A stretch of DNA of 64,000 bases, taken from contig VFFE01007258.1 of the NCBI GenBank assembly GCA_008921705.1, positions 1,914,968 to 1,978,967 on the forward strand, in the 5' to 3' direction. The position numbers and the translations under genes are program-made. Of this stretch, positions 13,092-26,340 are shown one piece after another. Source of the stretch: Burhinus oedicnemus (Eukaryota; Chordata; Aves; Charadriiformes; Burhinidae). Each line of letters starts with the position of its first letter. The stretch's first letter is position 1. The notes beneath the pieces are model-generated. The model ran no database searches. It had not been told where the DNA came from and was given only the letters and a program-made list of their open reading frames with translations.

Positions 13092-13127
<36 letters not shown>
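13092..13127 (+). repeat. Poly-T tract, 36 T
   Basis: Thirty-six uninterrupted T. Read on the minus strand it is a poly-A that could be a retroposed tail. However, no AATAAA lies within about 30 bp on the appropriate side (only a CATAAA variant near 13147-13152), and the sequence beyond it is not a recognisable gene copy. It may be a simple slippage expansion. Confidence 0.85.
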
Positions 13128-13131
<4 letters not shown>

Positions 13132-15560
13132 TCTTGACACTTGTGACAAGGTTTATGACAGCTCCAGTTTTTCAGCTGAGAGGATTTTTTGATTCAATAT
13201 CAAGCAAGTCTATCACAGGTCAGCTCAAGCATGGATTTGCTTTTAAAAAATGAGCAGAACCGCTTATTCATAACAAGTGCCAACTCTACTTCAAATATCT
13301 TAAATATTTACCTTTACATGGCAGTGCTATGAGATGCTGGAAAAGTACCGTCCCTAGCCTAAAGATGTATAGTCTGCTTCTGGACTTGCTGTCAGCCTCA
13401 ATAATGAGTAGGAACAGAAAAGCTCAGTAAGGTGGTAGATCTTTGATGACCCCTCTCTTCCGACTCCTCATGTAAGTGGGTGATTTAAGTTGGACTCTGT
13501 TACAGAAAGATCTCTGAGGATCCAGATATGACAGTGATTGAACGGCCCTTTCTCTTCCTGATCAAAGAGTGAAGTCAAACTCTTCCTGTCTTTCAAGCAG
13601 TTGGTTTTCCTCAGCTATCCACTACATGAATAAAAACCTTTGAAACAGCTGGTCCAAAAGGAAGCACATCTCACCTGTCAAGAGAGATGCGGCAAGAATA
13701 GGTCTGCAGACTGCACAGGCTTTTAGGCGTTCATGAGCTTTTTGTGCAAGTATGAAAACATTCTCCTCAGTTTCCAGATCAAACTGCGGCACAGAAAAAC
13801 GCTATCTACATGAGGGAAATCAGGCCTGCAGATTTTAAGAAAGAAGTCTCCTCTACCCTTGAAATTCAGGAACAAACAAAAGAGCATGTAAAAATTCAGG
13901 GTTAACAGAATCACTGGTAGCGGTCTGTCTCCAAGGGCTGCATCAGCCATTCAGGGAAGATCTGTGTGGATACAATCTCTATGAGATCTCAGGTCATCTC
14001 GACTGTAGAAGTCACTACTCATTTTCCACAGCAGATGCTACTTGTTACTTAAGACAGAATTAATCTGTGATCATTTTAGTTCTCTAGATGCTCATTGTCC
14101 AGTCTGAAGTCATTGTGCAGACTCCCATTGCCCTCAATGCAGAAAGACAACCAGCTCCAAAGGGGGCTCTCACGTGGCCGTTGGCATAGTGTCCGCAGCA
14201 GACTCCATGTCCAACCTGCAGCTAGCTACATCTGACATGTCCCAGTTGACTACAGACTGATATTAAACACTAAGTGAAATATTTCTAAACAAAAAACACT
14301 AGCACTTTTGCATTGCAGAGCCATTGCTGGATACTTATACCCGATGCCTACACTTTACAGGTTTCCCTGTTGTAGGATTACTACTTCAGCCAGTATCCCC
14401 CACGCTACGCGAAACTTGAAACCAGTTGCACATCAGTGGAAGACAGCAGCTTAAATATACAGTTTGGTCTAGCAACAACAGTACTTGGAGAGGAATAAAA
14501 TTTTTTTGAGGTCAAGAAAGAGCAAGACCCCAGCACAGGACAAGGAAACAGACTCTTCTGGCCTTGATCTCAACTTGCCTTTCTCACAGCCTTGGACAAT
14601 TCCGCAACATTGCGGCAAGAGTAGAGTCAATGAAATGTCAACATACACAAGCTAAGTTTGAGAAGAATTCCCAGCTCCCACTGACTCTTGCAAGAACCTT
14701 CTCTTACAAGGTTAACTCTTACTTCACCACATAACTGCACAGAGTGATATTAAGGCCTCATTACCTCAACTAGAAAGTTTTGATACACCTTTTGCTTTGT
14801 AATCTACATAACGAGGACAATTACATTTAACTTCATGCTTTTTAGGGAGCTGTGTAAAGTCATTAATTGTTCTTTACCACGAAGATGAACACTGGTCTAT
14901 GCCAAGTTAGAATACAATCAAACAAGGCCAAGCAGAAGCAGCCTTATCTGACACAGCTGTAACTGATGAGAGTAGACTTAAAGGAAAAAAACAACCTCCT
15001 GTTGGATTACTAAAATAGGTGCAAGGTACAAACATTTGCAGAAGACAGAAAAAAAAAGAATGGAAGACACTTAGAGAAAACAGAAAGAGAAGCCAGTCCT
15101 GCTTTAAGTCAAAGACTACACACTCTGAAGAACTTGCCTCAATTCTCTATTTGGCTACAAGCTTTCCTGCCAAAGCTTAGTCCATCCAGTTTCCCTGCAC
15201 TTCTGTTCTACCTTCCAACTCCAGGAAAGATGACGGCACTGCCTTTGTGTTATCCACACTACAGGGGAGAATAAAAATGATTAGCCTGAATTCACACGAT
15301 CTTGGACACTCATTGCAATCTAGCTATGACTACCCTGCATACTCTGCAGGAACTCATTTTCTTGCCAAAAAACTCAACAGTGAAGGTGCATCTTTGCCTG
15401 TTTTTTTCCTGAACACTGCACACTCCTGGAAGGAGTCATCTAACTCTGGTAGCTGCAGAGCCCAGGACACAAAGCCTGGAGCACAATCACAACGCAAAGA
15501 ACAAATCCAAATAGGGGACTTTTGTTCACCAAAACTTACTTAGAAGCTCCTCAAAACCCA
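13128..15560. other. Intron 1 stretch, nothing recognised
   Basis: No exon-like block with flanking splice signals and coding bias was found, and no repeat family was recognised. Confidence 0.5.
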
Positions 15561-16120
15561 AGTGCTTTATGGGAATATTTCATTCAGCATCACTTACTAT
15601 GTTCTTAGCTGCTGCTGAATTAAGTTTAACTCTGAAAATTTGACAAACCTTTTTATTATCAAGTGATAAAATTACTTTTTGTCCCACTTTGCTCCCATCA
15701 CTTCTGTCTCTGCCAGGATGAATCCCTTAAAAACTTTTCTTATAAAATCTATCAGCTCTAAAATAATTCTCCCAAGGAATAATTACTAAGGAAGAACTTC
15801 CATCTATATTTAATTAAAGCTGAAAAAAATCTTACCATAATCAAAGGTAATTAGACCTTCCACCAAGAACTTAGCACATACTGCCAATGATAAATTTAAG
15901 GAAGTAGCCTGGGTTGAGTCCACCTCCTTAACAAATGGAAGCGTGTGGAACTTTCCATTGTGTTTCAAGTGAGAAGCAGACTCAGCAACGTTTCATTCAG
16001 CCTCTTAAGCTAATGAAGGCCTGATCTACAGCTCATTAGGAGACAAAAATCATTCCAGTAATTTTTGTGAGCTTTGTATCAGGCTCTTTGAGAAAGCAAT
16101 AATTTCTTTTTGTGCCATAC
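15561..16120. other. Possible conserved non-coding element
   Basis: Repeat-free AT-rich DNA dense in TAATT, ATTA and TTAATTAAAG cores, with evenly mixed composition between them. This texture is often seen in vertebrate enhancers. It is a candidate only; there is no direct evidence. Confidence 0.22.
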
Positions 16121-19100
16121 TTTCAGACTAGCAAGGGAGAGACCATCTTGCCATCAGCATCAACAGTAGTTTATACTCAGCAATCAGGACTGGATTTCAA
16201 AGGATGTTTGTTCCTCACTTGAGCTTCAGATATCTTTGTGGAAAAACAGTCGTTGGTAATACTTGACATAAGCATTGTGGCAAAAGAGATAACAGACTTT
16301 AAAAATGCTGGTCTCTCCATAAGGGGCAATAGCTAAGTGCCATAGTGAGGTTAGCCCTATGTCATGTTGGTGGAAAGAGTGATAATGGATGGAAAGAGGT
16401 GAAATCACATCCAGAGCAACATGAACACAGTCCAGCTCACAAGCTCATCCTAGGGGTGAGCACTGCAGACCTCAGGAGGAGAGGACCTTAAGGCACAAGA
16501 ACTACAAAGCTCAAGAGGCATTTTGGCATCCTTTCAAACTGAACCATTTTTACAACAAAATTGAATTTTGAGGTCATTTATTTCTAGCTATGTTTGGGGG
16601 GTTTCCCCCCTCTTTTTTTTTTCTTAAGCACTACATTTTTCTTTGGAAAGTTAGCACTTTTCACATACAGTAAAAGAACAAAACACAGTTAAAAATGACT
16701 TTGTCAAGCATCCAATCAGGGTCCTTCCATCACTGTGCCGAGTTCCCTACAGCTCTAATAGTGAGGCAGACCTGGTTCAAAACCATTGCCTGAGCAGCAC
16801 TCCTGAAACATGCACAAATACCTTTTTTGCACATTTCCCCATATAGCAAGTCCTTCCCCAGTAAGACAGAGTCCAATGTGTGATGCATTCTCTGGGCTTA
16901 CCGTTGTCAGCTCACTTATTTGCTGTTTTAGCATTATTCAGCACCTCACACTGAGCTTTCTTACTGTGAAGTGCTGCTAGATTTGTACTGCAGTGCTATT
17001 TGGTTTCCATTTAAAAGAGGGAAAAAAAGTGGGGGATCATTCTGTTTTTAAACAGACAGGCTGCTTGTATCTTCAGAAAATGAATGCTTGCATACTCTCT
17101 CAGAAGCAAGACTTTCTTTTTAAATAGCAAAATAGATTTTCGTAGGTTGTTTTGGGTTTTTTCGCCAGAGTTCAGAAAGCGCAGTCAGTGCTGCAGCGTA
17201 CCTGGGCACATCGCTTTCCCCACACTGCACTGCTTTTCTTGATGCCATCTGGACACAGGTCTGTGGATTTTTATCACCTAAAGGAATTGTTCCAGTTGTC
17301 TAATCTGACTCCCCCCAAGGAGCTTAAAGCCATCCCTTGAGGTCCAGTGCAAACAATCTTTATTAATCTGTGGAAATCTCAGAGTTTGGATCCCTCCTCT
17401 GAAATTTCACCCACTCTCCTCATTCTTCCAGACCTTTTTGTTCCCTCTGTCCAAACATCCCCTTCCCTCTTCCTTCTGCAGACTGTCCCCCTCCATGCAT
17501 CCCCTTAACAATCCCTTCATCTCCTGCACACACCTGGGCCATACATCCCTTCAGATCCAAAATTTACTTTAGTGGTTCTGTGTGGGCAGAAGTGGTGGTA
17601 CTTACAACCCAAAGGCCCATGGCAAGGCACAGCCAGGCCACGAGTCTCTGGAGATTGCACTCCCACTGTACCAAAAGCTCCTGGTTTATTGCCAACCATG
17701 GCTTCCTTTTAAATCATGGCTACAGAAGCTCACCTGCAGCAAGCTGGAGTCCCATCTTCGACAGGAAAAGTGCACGTATCGCAGACAGCATCTGCAGATC
17801 CCTTGTCACATGCAGTAGGTGATATTTATAGGCCAATTTTCTGAGCAGTTGTTTTGTTGGTAACATTTTGTGAAGTAGGTTGTATTTTCCAGGTAAAAAA
17901 ACAAGCACAAATGCTGCTGTAGCACCACATTACATGCTTTGGATATAGGATTCGCAAGACAGCTGAAATGGTAACCTCTACTCCTCAGCTATTCCATCGA
18001 TTCAAGCTGTTAATGCTGCACACGCGTGAACAGAATCCAGAACTAAGGCCAAATCTGCCAGAGCCAAGCCAGCTCCCCATCAACAGAGGTGGGATTTGTA
18101 GCAGCTTAGGATCAACAATTTGAAGGTTTAGTTTGAACGAGCAAGGTTTTGATTTGGAAGCACTGGAACTCTAGGGGACATGGCAGATTTTCAAACCAAA
18201 ACACCAAGTCCTAGCTTCTTAGGCTAGGAATGATCAGTACTCATATTAAATTTGCGTAGCTATCCAGAGGCACAGACGCAGCCTTCCCTATTCTGACCCA
18301 TATGGTGATGTCTTCCACAGCCACCTAACAGCAGAGCTCCCTGCAGCACGAAGTCTCAAGCCAAGTAATGCGGTTCCTGCTCTACTGATGTAATACACGG
18401 CTTCCTTAAACCACTCTCCTCCTTCCCACCCACCCTGCACCATCTTTATGGGTGAATATCTGCTGGGACACTGAATACTCAAAACCAGCTTCTGGATGGC
18501 ATACCTCCAGGGGCTCCCAGTGAGCCTCTGACCCCGCTGAGACTGTCACAGTGGTGGTACCTGTATGAAGATGTCTCCTGATACATGAGGCCACGGGGGC
18601 CAATACGGGTCCTGCAGGACCTTAGCAGTCGTCCTCTCCCAAGGGTACAATTCAGTCCCTGAATAGGACCAGGCTGACCAAGCTGAGTGCTTTTATAAAT
18701 ACTAAGTTCACATGAAGATACACACATAGTAAATATGCCCTTGGGGCCGCAGCGCAGCTCTAGACACCAACCTCTGAGTGCTGTTTTCCTCTCCAGGATG
18801 CAGTGCAGGACTCATCCCTGCAGGCAGACCCAAGCAGGTAAACTTGTACTGAAGCACACCAAGATTGCCAGCCTGGGCAATCTCTGCTCCACAAGCTATT
18901 TCTCAGGACAGACATACCAGTCAATGTCTGCTTCTCACTGCCACAGGTCCACTGTTTTGTAGGGTAACCACCCTCTGATTAAGGTGACATGAAAGGTAAG
19001 ACAATTTACCACGTGGGGAAAACTGGTTTGTCTAGGAAGAACGAGTGAGGCACTGTCCCAGGCAGAGATCTGACCTCCCCTAGCTTCCTTCCCCGCAAAG

Positions 19101-22100
19101 TAAAAATGCACGGTTCTTCTGAGACAAAGGCTCAAAACAATCTCACTCACAGCACAGAGCTATTAGATTAAACACAACGACCAAATTACCTGCAGATAAC
19201 CTGCATCACCCCAGAGTGCAGACTGGGGCTACGGCTCTCCAGCACCACCAGCTCAGATGTGCAATTCCAAACCAGGATTCCTGCATTAAGCCAAGTTCAG
19301 CAGTTACGTTAACATAACCAGACAATCTAAAGGCTACTGAATTTGGAGAAAAAACTCCCAGGTAGATGTACAGCTCTGAGCACAGTGGAGACTTGTTCTG
19401 AGGCTTCTGGTTATTTCTCTGACATAATTAACACCGCCAAATGCAGCTATTCCTGCTCTGAGTATAACCAAATTCAAATTAATACAAAGCAGCTTCTGCT
19501 GCTTCCAAGACAGAGACATTGCGAGCGAGTCAGAAGGGAAACTTTTCTGCCAAGTTACTGGGTTCATTTACAAGGAAAACTTTTTTCCCCATTCATCTTT
19601 CCAGACTCGGTGGGCAATCTGGCAGTCTCCAGTCCAGCTGTCCAGCCTGCAGAGCCAAAGGGAGGCTCAGCTCTAAGACAGCAAAGGGATTTAATAACCA
19701 ATTGCAAAATGCTTCTACCAAGTAAAAGCCTGCCCCTTAAACGGCTTGAAACATTTTTCGTGTGCGGCTTCAATCCAGGAAATTAATCAAAACAACACAA
19801 ACAAAAGGAGATTCGGCTTCTGAACAGTAATACAAATATATGCAGGCAATCCAAATAATTCTTGCTGCTTTAATTCCCTGGAGACACAACTGCATATATT
19901 ACACAAAGCTTAGATATCAAAAGTCTGTGTTTCCAAGCAATGAAATTGCTGCCATAAACATCCCTGGATCCATTTTTAGTACTACTCTAAATAGCCCATC
20001 TCTGTCTTATTTTGCTGTCAGGTTTCCAACATTTTTGTGAGCATCTTGACACTGCCGCACCTCTCCCCTCACCTAGGACATCACTCAGTATTCCTCAGTC
20101 TCAACAGCCAGGGCCACATTCCCAGCACGCCTTAGTCACCCTGCCCACATTAGCTCCCAGCTTGCTTCCCTTTACATCCTTCATGGCTTTACTTGCAACC
20201 ATGAGTACCTTCCAAGTATAAACCACCCCTTGTCTAGCATCCACCACACCGGATCCTTAAGTCCTGGACACTTTTTCAATGTAACTACCAATGCAAGTCT
20301 ATGTCGTGCGTCTGGCATTTCTGGAGCGTTCATTAGCAAAGTGTCCAGATACTAAGCAGTTAAAGAGCTGTTCTAACCTTCCTCATTGTGTACTCTGAGC
20401 CTCATTAAAGCAAAATCCTTTCCTAAGACACTTTTTCTGATCGACTGCTCTTCAAATATTTGAAGAACATTACGAACTAGTTGGGAATTTTGTGTCAGAA
20501 TAATTTGCAGGTGGAAACACTCTTAAAATGAGTTTTCCAGCAATCATTTTCAGATCCTCTTCCTTCTCTCCCTTCGGCATCTAAAAGGGATTTTCTACCA
20601 GGGGAAAAAAAAAAAAATAAAAAAATCAAATCAATACATTCCTAATGAAGCTAACAAGTGGCATCCAAGCAGGTTGATGGAAGTAGAGTGCCGCAATTTC
20701 TTCCCCTCAGCTATACAACCTCCTTTCTTTTAAGTACACTCATGGCTTTCTGTGGAGATGGCCCTGCCTGCCTCCATCTCTGGCAACTCAGTTGGAAAGC
20801 TCTTCTTGGCCCCACTTTCTATCTGTAGACAGATGGGGAATGGGGCACGAAGCTTCTAAGCAAGCAGCAGGAGAGCTTTATTTCATCTCAGTTGTCCCCA
20901 AATTTTTTAACCCTTTGGAAAAAACCTTTTCACATACTGCTAATTATTTTAATATTAACAAAAGAAACACCAGCCAGCTCTACTGGCAACTGATCCCAAG
21001 CAGTTCATATATTGGCTTGTTTAGGATATTATCAATACCACACTCAAACCAATTGTCAGGGCTTCTGCTCGGTAATCACATTCTGCATTAGCTTATAAGG
21101 AGCTTTTAGAGACAGAGACCACCAGCAGCTACATCATCAAAATACTAAAGTGTTATTGTGTTGTTTTCTATAACCTCCCACATGAGAAAACTTCACCTTC
21201 TTCGTAAAATGCTTTCCTGTTCTACACTTTTGACCAATGTGATTTTCTAAAGGAAAGCATTGACACTACCTATTCATAAGACAATGTATTTAAATACGAA
21301 AAAGCTGAGCAGGTACAAACTACCAGTCAGTAACTCTGCCAGTAGGAGCATTATTAACCACATTATTCTTTCAAGGAATGAACCCCTCAGCCCTGCAAAG
21401 AATTTAAGCACACTTAAGTAGCTCCATTCAATCAATGAGATCCCACAAATATTTACCTCTTTTCCTGACTCAACCTTTACTATAGGCATCCCAAAAGAAT
21501 TTTAAAACTTCTTTTGTACAGACGTGTAAACTGTTCTTTATCCAAGTAGTCCTTCTTGCATCCCTATTCTCTAAAATTGCAATTACTTCTTGAGCAAAGA
21601 TTAGCAGAATTTAAGTGGCTCAGTGAAAGAATCTGTTTTCCACCACCGATGCATAGCAGCAGTTTAACAGTGAAGATCAACAATACAAGAAGCTGGCATC
21701 AAAAAAAGAAAAAAAAAAAGAATGAAAAGCGTGGCATATAAATTCAGCTGGAAAAGGGAAAACAAACAAATATTGAAAACAAGTTGGGTCAAAGAGGCTG
21801 ACTTCGAGTGATCTCACGCAGATTACACATAGGAGAAAAGGCAAGACTATACTGTCAGTAAACAGCTACTTTAGCTTTCAATTAACTGCCTATTCATTGC
21901 TCATTTTCTCTGCAGCTGCAAGCCCAAAAGCCAGACTTCGCATCTGCAGTGTAATTCCTGCACCCATGGATTCCTCCACCAGTAAGTGATGTTACTTTGC
22001 ATTTACACCCTGCAGTCAGTTTATTCCCAGCTTCAGCTGAGCAGCCCCCAAGGAAACAGAAACGTAGCTGAGAGGAGTTTCTCACTGCGCTTCATCCAGA

Positions 22101-23284
22101 CTATGACTGTAACAGGGAGAAAGTGTGAACTCCTGAGCTGACTTGATAACAAGCTCAACCACAGCAGCAGCACTGCCTAAAGGGCGTAGATGTAGCGATA
22201 CACGTATTCACACACGTTCAAATAGAGGGCACCAGATATGCTCCCCATTCCCTCATCCCCATCTCAAGCCCTCTCTTCAGCCACCCTTCTTTGCAGCCGG
22301 CAATTCCCCAGCGGCTCTCCTAGACTTGCAATCCATCCACCGGCCTAATTCAAAGGCCAGTGCCAAGGTGCACCTGCATTATCTCCAGCCTGTGGGAGTC
22401 CTAGAAGGCAGTGTGCACAAAAGCTGGAACAGCTGAAAATCCTACAAAACTCTTCCCAATCGGGCAGCCTGTCAGCAGGAAGGAATTACAGCAAGAGGAG
22501 TTGCAGCAGAGCTACCAACACAAGAGACCTGGGATCAGCTAACCGGTTTTGACAGGCTCTCCTTGGCCTTAAGCACTGAGGAAAATCCATAAAGCACACT
22601 TTCCTTACAGGAATGTGTCTGGATGCAAAAGGCATCATTGAAAAGGAGAAAGGAATGTGGGCATCTTTAGGACAGCATCACACTAGAGCAAAGCAAAGCG
22701 TCCAAGTGATTTAGGAGCCTTGGTCACAGCTCCTCTTTCTAACGGTGCCCAAGTTAGGCGCTTGAACTCCACTGCCTGTCTCGGCTCCTCCACTTCTAAG
22801 CAACAGGTCTGCGCTATCATACTCTGGTTTCCACGTGCTTTCCAAAGCAAGCAAGGCTTTCGCAGGCTGCCCTCTGAGTTTGCAGGTGAATGCGTCTGTA
22901 AGCCGCCCCTCCTGCTGCACCGCTTGAACCTACTGGCTGACTTGGACCGAGTTTTACAGCTGCAGTAACACAGAAAAATCTCTTTAAAAAGCCAGGCAGC
23001 TAGGCAGAAAAGAGACATCCAAGAATCATCCCCTGGGAGTGCCCTTTCTACAGGAGAGGCCAAGTTACCTCTTACTGAACACCTGTGAATCCTGGAGAGA
23101 GAATTAGAAAGAGAAAGAAAACCCTCATGAAGTCCTGGCCCAGGGGGAAAGTTTCAATCAGAGCTGGCAATGAACCACAAGACAGAGCCATTGGAAACCA
23201 AGCTCCATTACTTCTACTGCACACAAAACTACTTGTTTAAAGTATCTCTTACCTGAAGATCTCAGCAATTTAATTAAGTAAATG
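16121..23284. other. Intron 1 stretch, nothing firmly recognised
   Basis: A long stretch without a supported gene. It contains a small perfect hairpin GGGGGGTTTCCCCCC at 16595-16609. It also has short A-rich runs near 20605-20630 and 21701-21723, and GC-richer patches at 22140-22420 and 22680-22960 whose overlapping open frames on both strands look like shadow frames in low-stop DNA. Confidence 0.5.
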
Positions 23285-23455
23285 GCCCTCAGAGGTAGGT
23301 AAGTATCATGATGCTTATGTTACAGATGGCTTGCACTGAAGCACTAAGCAGTTAATTGAGTTACCCGCGACCACACAGGAGGCATGGCACGGGAATCCAT
23401 GCGTCCTGCCTTTCTGGTCTTTTTCCTCTAACTAATAAAGGCACTCAATTTGATT
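23285..23455 (+). mobile_element. MIR-like SINE relic
   Basis: The order of motifs follows the MIR 3' half: CAGAGGTAGGTAAGTATCAT, GTTACAGATGG, GCACTGAAGCACTAAGCAGTTAA, a GACCACACAGGAGG block equivalent to the GGTCACACAGC core, a GCATGGCACGGGAATCCATG stretch for the 'GCAGAGCCGGGATTTGAACC' region, then GTCCTGCC. All steps are colinear with the consensus as I remember it, with roughly 30 percent or more divergence. Confidence 0.65.
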
Positions 23456-25659
23456 CACATTTGCAGGTCTTTACAGCAGTCCCACAGTACAAAACTCAGA
23501 TAGCCCCATCTGCGCAGGAGACCAGTTGGCACGCTGTGATGAAACTACCAAGTCCTGCCTTGTCCCGAACCTCTTCCCACTTTGGCTCAATCTGAAGACT
23601 GCCATGTCGCACAGCGAGTTTGCTCAGCTGTACCTCTGCTCTGGTTTTGCATGAAGGACCACGGCCGTGTCTAGGTTAGGCTTTATAGCTGGGTGCGAAA
23701 GCAGTTGTAAACACTGGGCACTCAGCAGCTTGCCCACCTCTGCCTGCGAAGCCTGTGTCCAGCAGGCTGCCTTCAGCCATGCCCACGCACAGGCTCTGAA
23801 AGCAACCTCCAGGGCCAGCCTTCCTGACTCGCTGTGCATATGGGCAGCGAGTCTGGCCTTGGATGCGGTCCTGAAACTCAGAGCAGATGGAGTTCCTTCT
23901 GCAGATGTCCAGGGAAGTGGTAACAAAAGCTTGTCCATCTTTCAATCAGCTGTCCCTGATAATTAGGACTTCATTTTCAATTTAGGTAATTCCATCATCT
24001 CAGGTCTATTTATTGCCAAATTGTGTTTTTCTTTTCAGTTTCCAGCCCCATGATTTTTCTCGAGCTTCAAAGCACTCAAAGCGGAGATTTACCTGAAGTC
24101 AGAGCATTGCTTCCCAGCTGGCTAGAGGTAGGTGGATAGCACCTTTGAGACCACAAAAGAAAATATAAGAGAATGAAAAAATAAAACAGATCCTCCCATT
24201 CCTAACTTTACATCTCCCATTGCTATAAAAGATGTTAAATGTTAGTCACGATCTGCCTTTCCTAGCAGCTGGAAAGCTGGATTGCACATAACTAAAACAA
24301 GACATCAGATATGTCTTGCATGGAATAATTTCAATCCTCATGAGAAATCAGAACTATGGAAGGACACACCTCCAGCTATGAAATCTACTGTTCATTAAAA
24401 TAGTACTGCGGGTAACATCATCACAGTTAAATAATAGTTTTAGCAAAGAAAACAGCAAAGTATACAAATAGCTAAGGGATGAAATCAAAGAAAGGAAAGG
24501 GTCTTTGTATTGAGTAAATATGGGAGTGTGTCAAATTATAAAGATGAAACTGATCAGAAAGCATAAATGAAAAAATACATTTTGATTCTATTAAACTGCA
24601 TGAATTTGTCACTAAAAAATGGAGTAATCTATAGCTGGACTAGGGAAACTATGGGACAACTGACAGTAGAGAACAGGCTCTTGTTGAGCTATTTAAATAT
24701 TTGCGCTCTGTGAGGCTGTAGAGCTTCTGCAACCCACCAAAGAAATTAACGGCTGGGTTCCAACCCTGCACACAGAGGTGGAGCTAGAAACATGTCCATT
24801 CACCCAAAGGCAAAGCAGAGGGCATCAGCTTCATTATCTGGTCCCAGGACAGTATGTGGGGCTCTTCTGATGGGAAAAGCCTATCGCTAATGCTGTAGCA
24901 GGGCAACTGCAGCATGCCAGTGTTTAAAAAAAATGAAACACATCGAGCCCATTATCAGCCTTGTATGGTGGGCTTTTTTATTAAAGTATTAATAAAAATT
25001 AATTACAAAGTAATAAAACCCCAGTCGGATAAACTCTAGTTAACACTTCCATGGAGCTTTAACACTACTGAAGTGAAGTTTATTCAGTCTAATGCATAGC
25101 TACAATTAAGCACGAGGGATGATGGTTTCTCTGCAGTTAACCCTCACCTAGCTCAGTCATTCAGAAGTTAAGGGGAAAATTGGTTTTTGACATATCAAAG
25201 ACAGAATTTTACAGCATCTTTGAAAAAAGGAAGGGAGCACACGCGGTGTCACTTCCAAGCAATGTCAGTAACAAGTGGATGCAAAGGAGAATTTCTTATT
25301 ATGTTGAAGCAAATACACAATCACATTGAGTAGCTGCTGCTTAAGACTCGGAGATGATCAAATTTGTTCTTAAAGACATCCTGTTCAAGAAGAGAAAAGG
25401 GGTGAACAAAAAAAAAAATATCCCTAGACTGGAATCAACTCTGAGCATAGAACATTTCACTCAGAGCTGTTAAGAGGGGCCTTTTGTTTTTTATTAAACC
25501 ACGCTGTGCTTCAAACAGCGGCGAGTTGCTAAGTGCTCAAAAGAAACCAATCTTCTGCATCGGGGTGCCTGAAGGCAACCTCATGTTCTGGACACACGTA
25601 ACGTGGGCAAGTGCAGGAACCATGCTGTGTTTATGATCTGGCTCCTTGTAACAGGAGCC
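23456..25659. other. Intron 1 stretch, no supported gene
   Basis: A locally GC-rich patch at 23600-23930 is open for about 90-100 codons on both strands, but none of the translations resembles a known family. An AT-rich block at 24920-25110 has TATTAAAGTATTAATAAAA-type runs. No repeat family was recognised. Confidence 0.5.
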
Positions 25660-26340
25660 CAAATTCTCGACAGAGGCTGGAGCCTGCCCGGCAGGGGAGC
25701 AGCTCGCCGAGGAGGCCCGGGGGTCCTGGCAGACAACAAGCAGAGCACAAGCCAGCCCTACACCCTGGCAGCCTCCCGGGGCGTAGGACAGGAGCCCAGC
25801 CAGTGATCCAGGGAAGCAATTATTCTCTCTGCTCAGCACTTGTTAGATACAGCATACAGTTTTAGGACCTCCAGTGCAGGGAAGCCTTGGATAAAATGGA
25901 GCAAGCTCAGGGCAGAGCTCCTTGGACAGCGGGGTTGGAACACCTCTACAGAAAGGCTACAGGAGCAGGCCCTGCTCAGTCCAGAGAGGAGATGGTTTTG
26001 GGGGGCCCAAGAGTCACCCCCAGAGCCAAGAGGGAGCTCATCAAGAAGAGGAGGCAGGCTCCCAGTGGGGCATGGTGGGACAACCAGAGAACAGTCATAA
26101 GCTGAAATACAATAGGTTCAGCCTGGACACAAGGGAAAAGCATTTCACCCTGTAAGGACAGCCAGGCAGTGGGACAGGTTGCCCAGAGAAGTTACGCTGT
26201 CTCCATCTGGGGAGGTTTTCAAGATCCAACTGGGAACCACTCTGATCTACCTAGCTGGACTCAAACTGTCCATGCTTTGAGCAGGAGCTTAGACTTGAGA
26301 TTTCCTGAGGTTCCTCCCACTCTGAATTATGGGGGTTTTA
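25660..26340 (+). mobile_element. CR1 LINE, old degraded 3' fragment
   Basis: The sequence follows CR1 ORF2 3' end order, with many indels. A remnant of the CTCTGCTCAGC(G)CTGGT segment lies at 25829-25848, where one frame reads LCSALVRYSIQF. After it come AGGAGCAGGCCCTGCTCAGT, a CAGCCTGGACACAAGGGAAA segment, GTGGGACAGGTTGCCCAGAG, and a remnant of the terminal CTTCCAACTC...TTATG tail at about 26310-26340. No frame stays open across it. It is clearly older than the copies at 1-580 and 52990-53452. The left edge is approximate because divergence is high. Confidence 0.8.

Noticed and set aside
16595..16609. G6-T3-C6 hairpin as a terminator or structured RNA
   Set aside because: It is a small isolated hairpin in a eukaryotic intron with no supporting context.
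18797..18837. Mini-exon of 41 bp on the plus strand bounded by TTTTCCTCTCCAG and GTAAAC
   Set aside because: Good-looking splice sites occur often by chance in 64 kb. There is no coding bias, partner exon or gene on that strand.
22680..22960. Ancient repeat resembling TTAGGAGCC/TTAGGCGC motifs seen in reptile repeats
   Set aside because: Only two short words match and the spacing is not one I can tie to a defined family.
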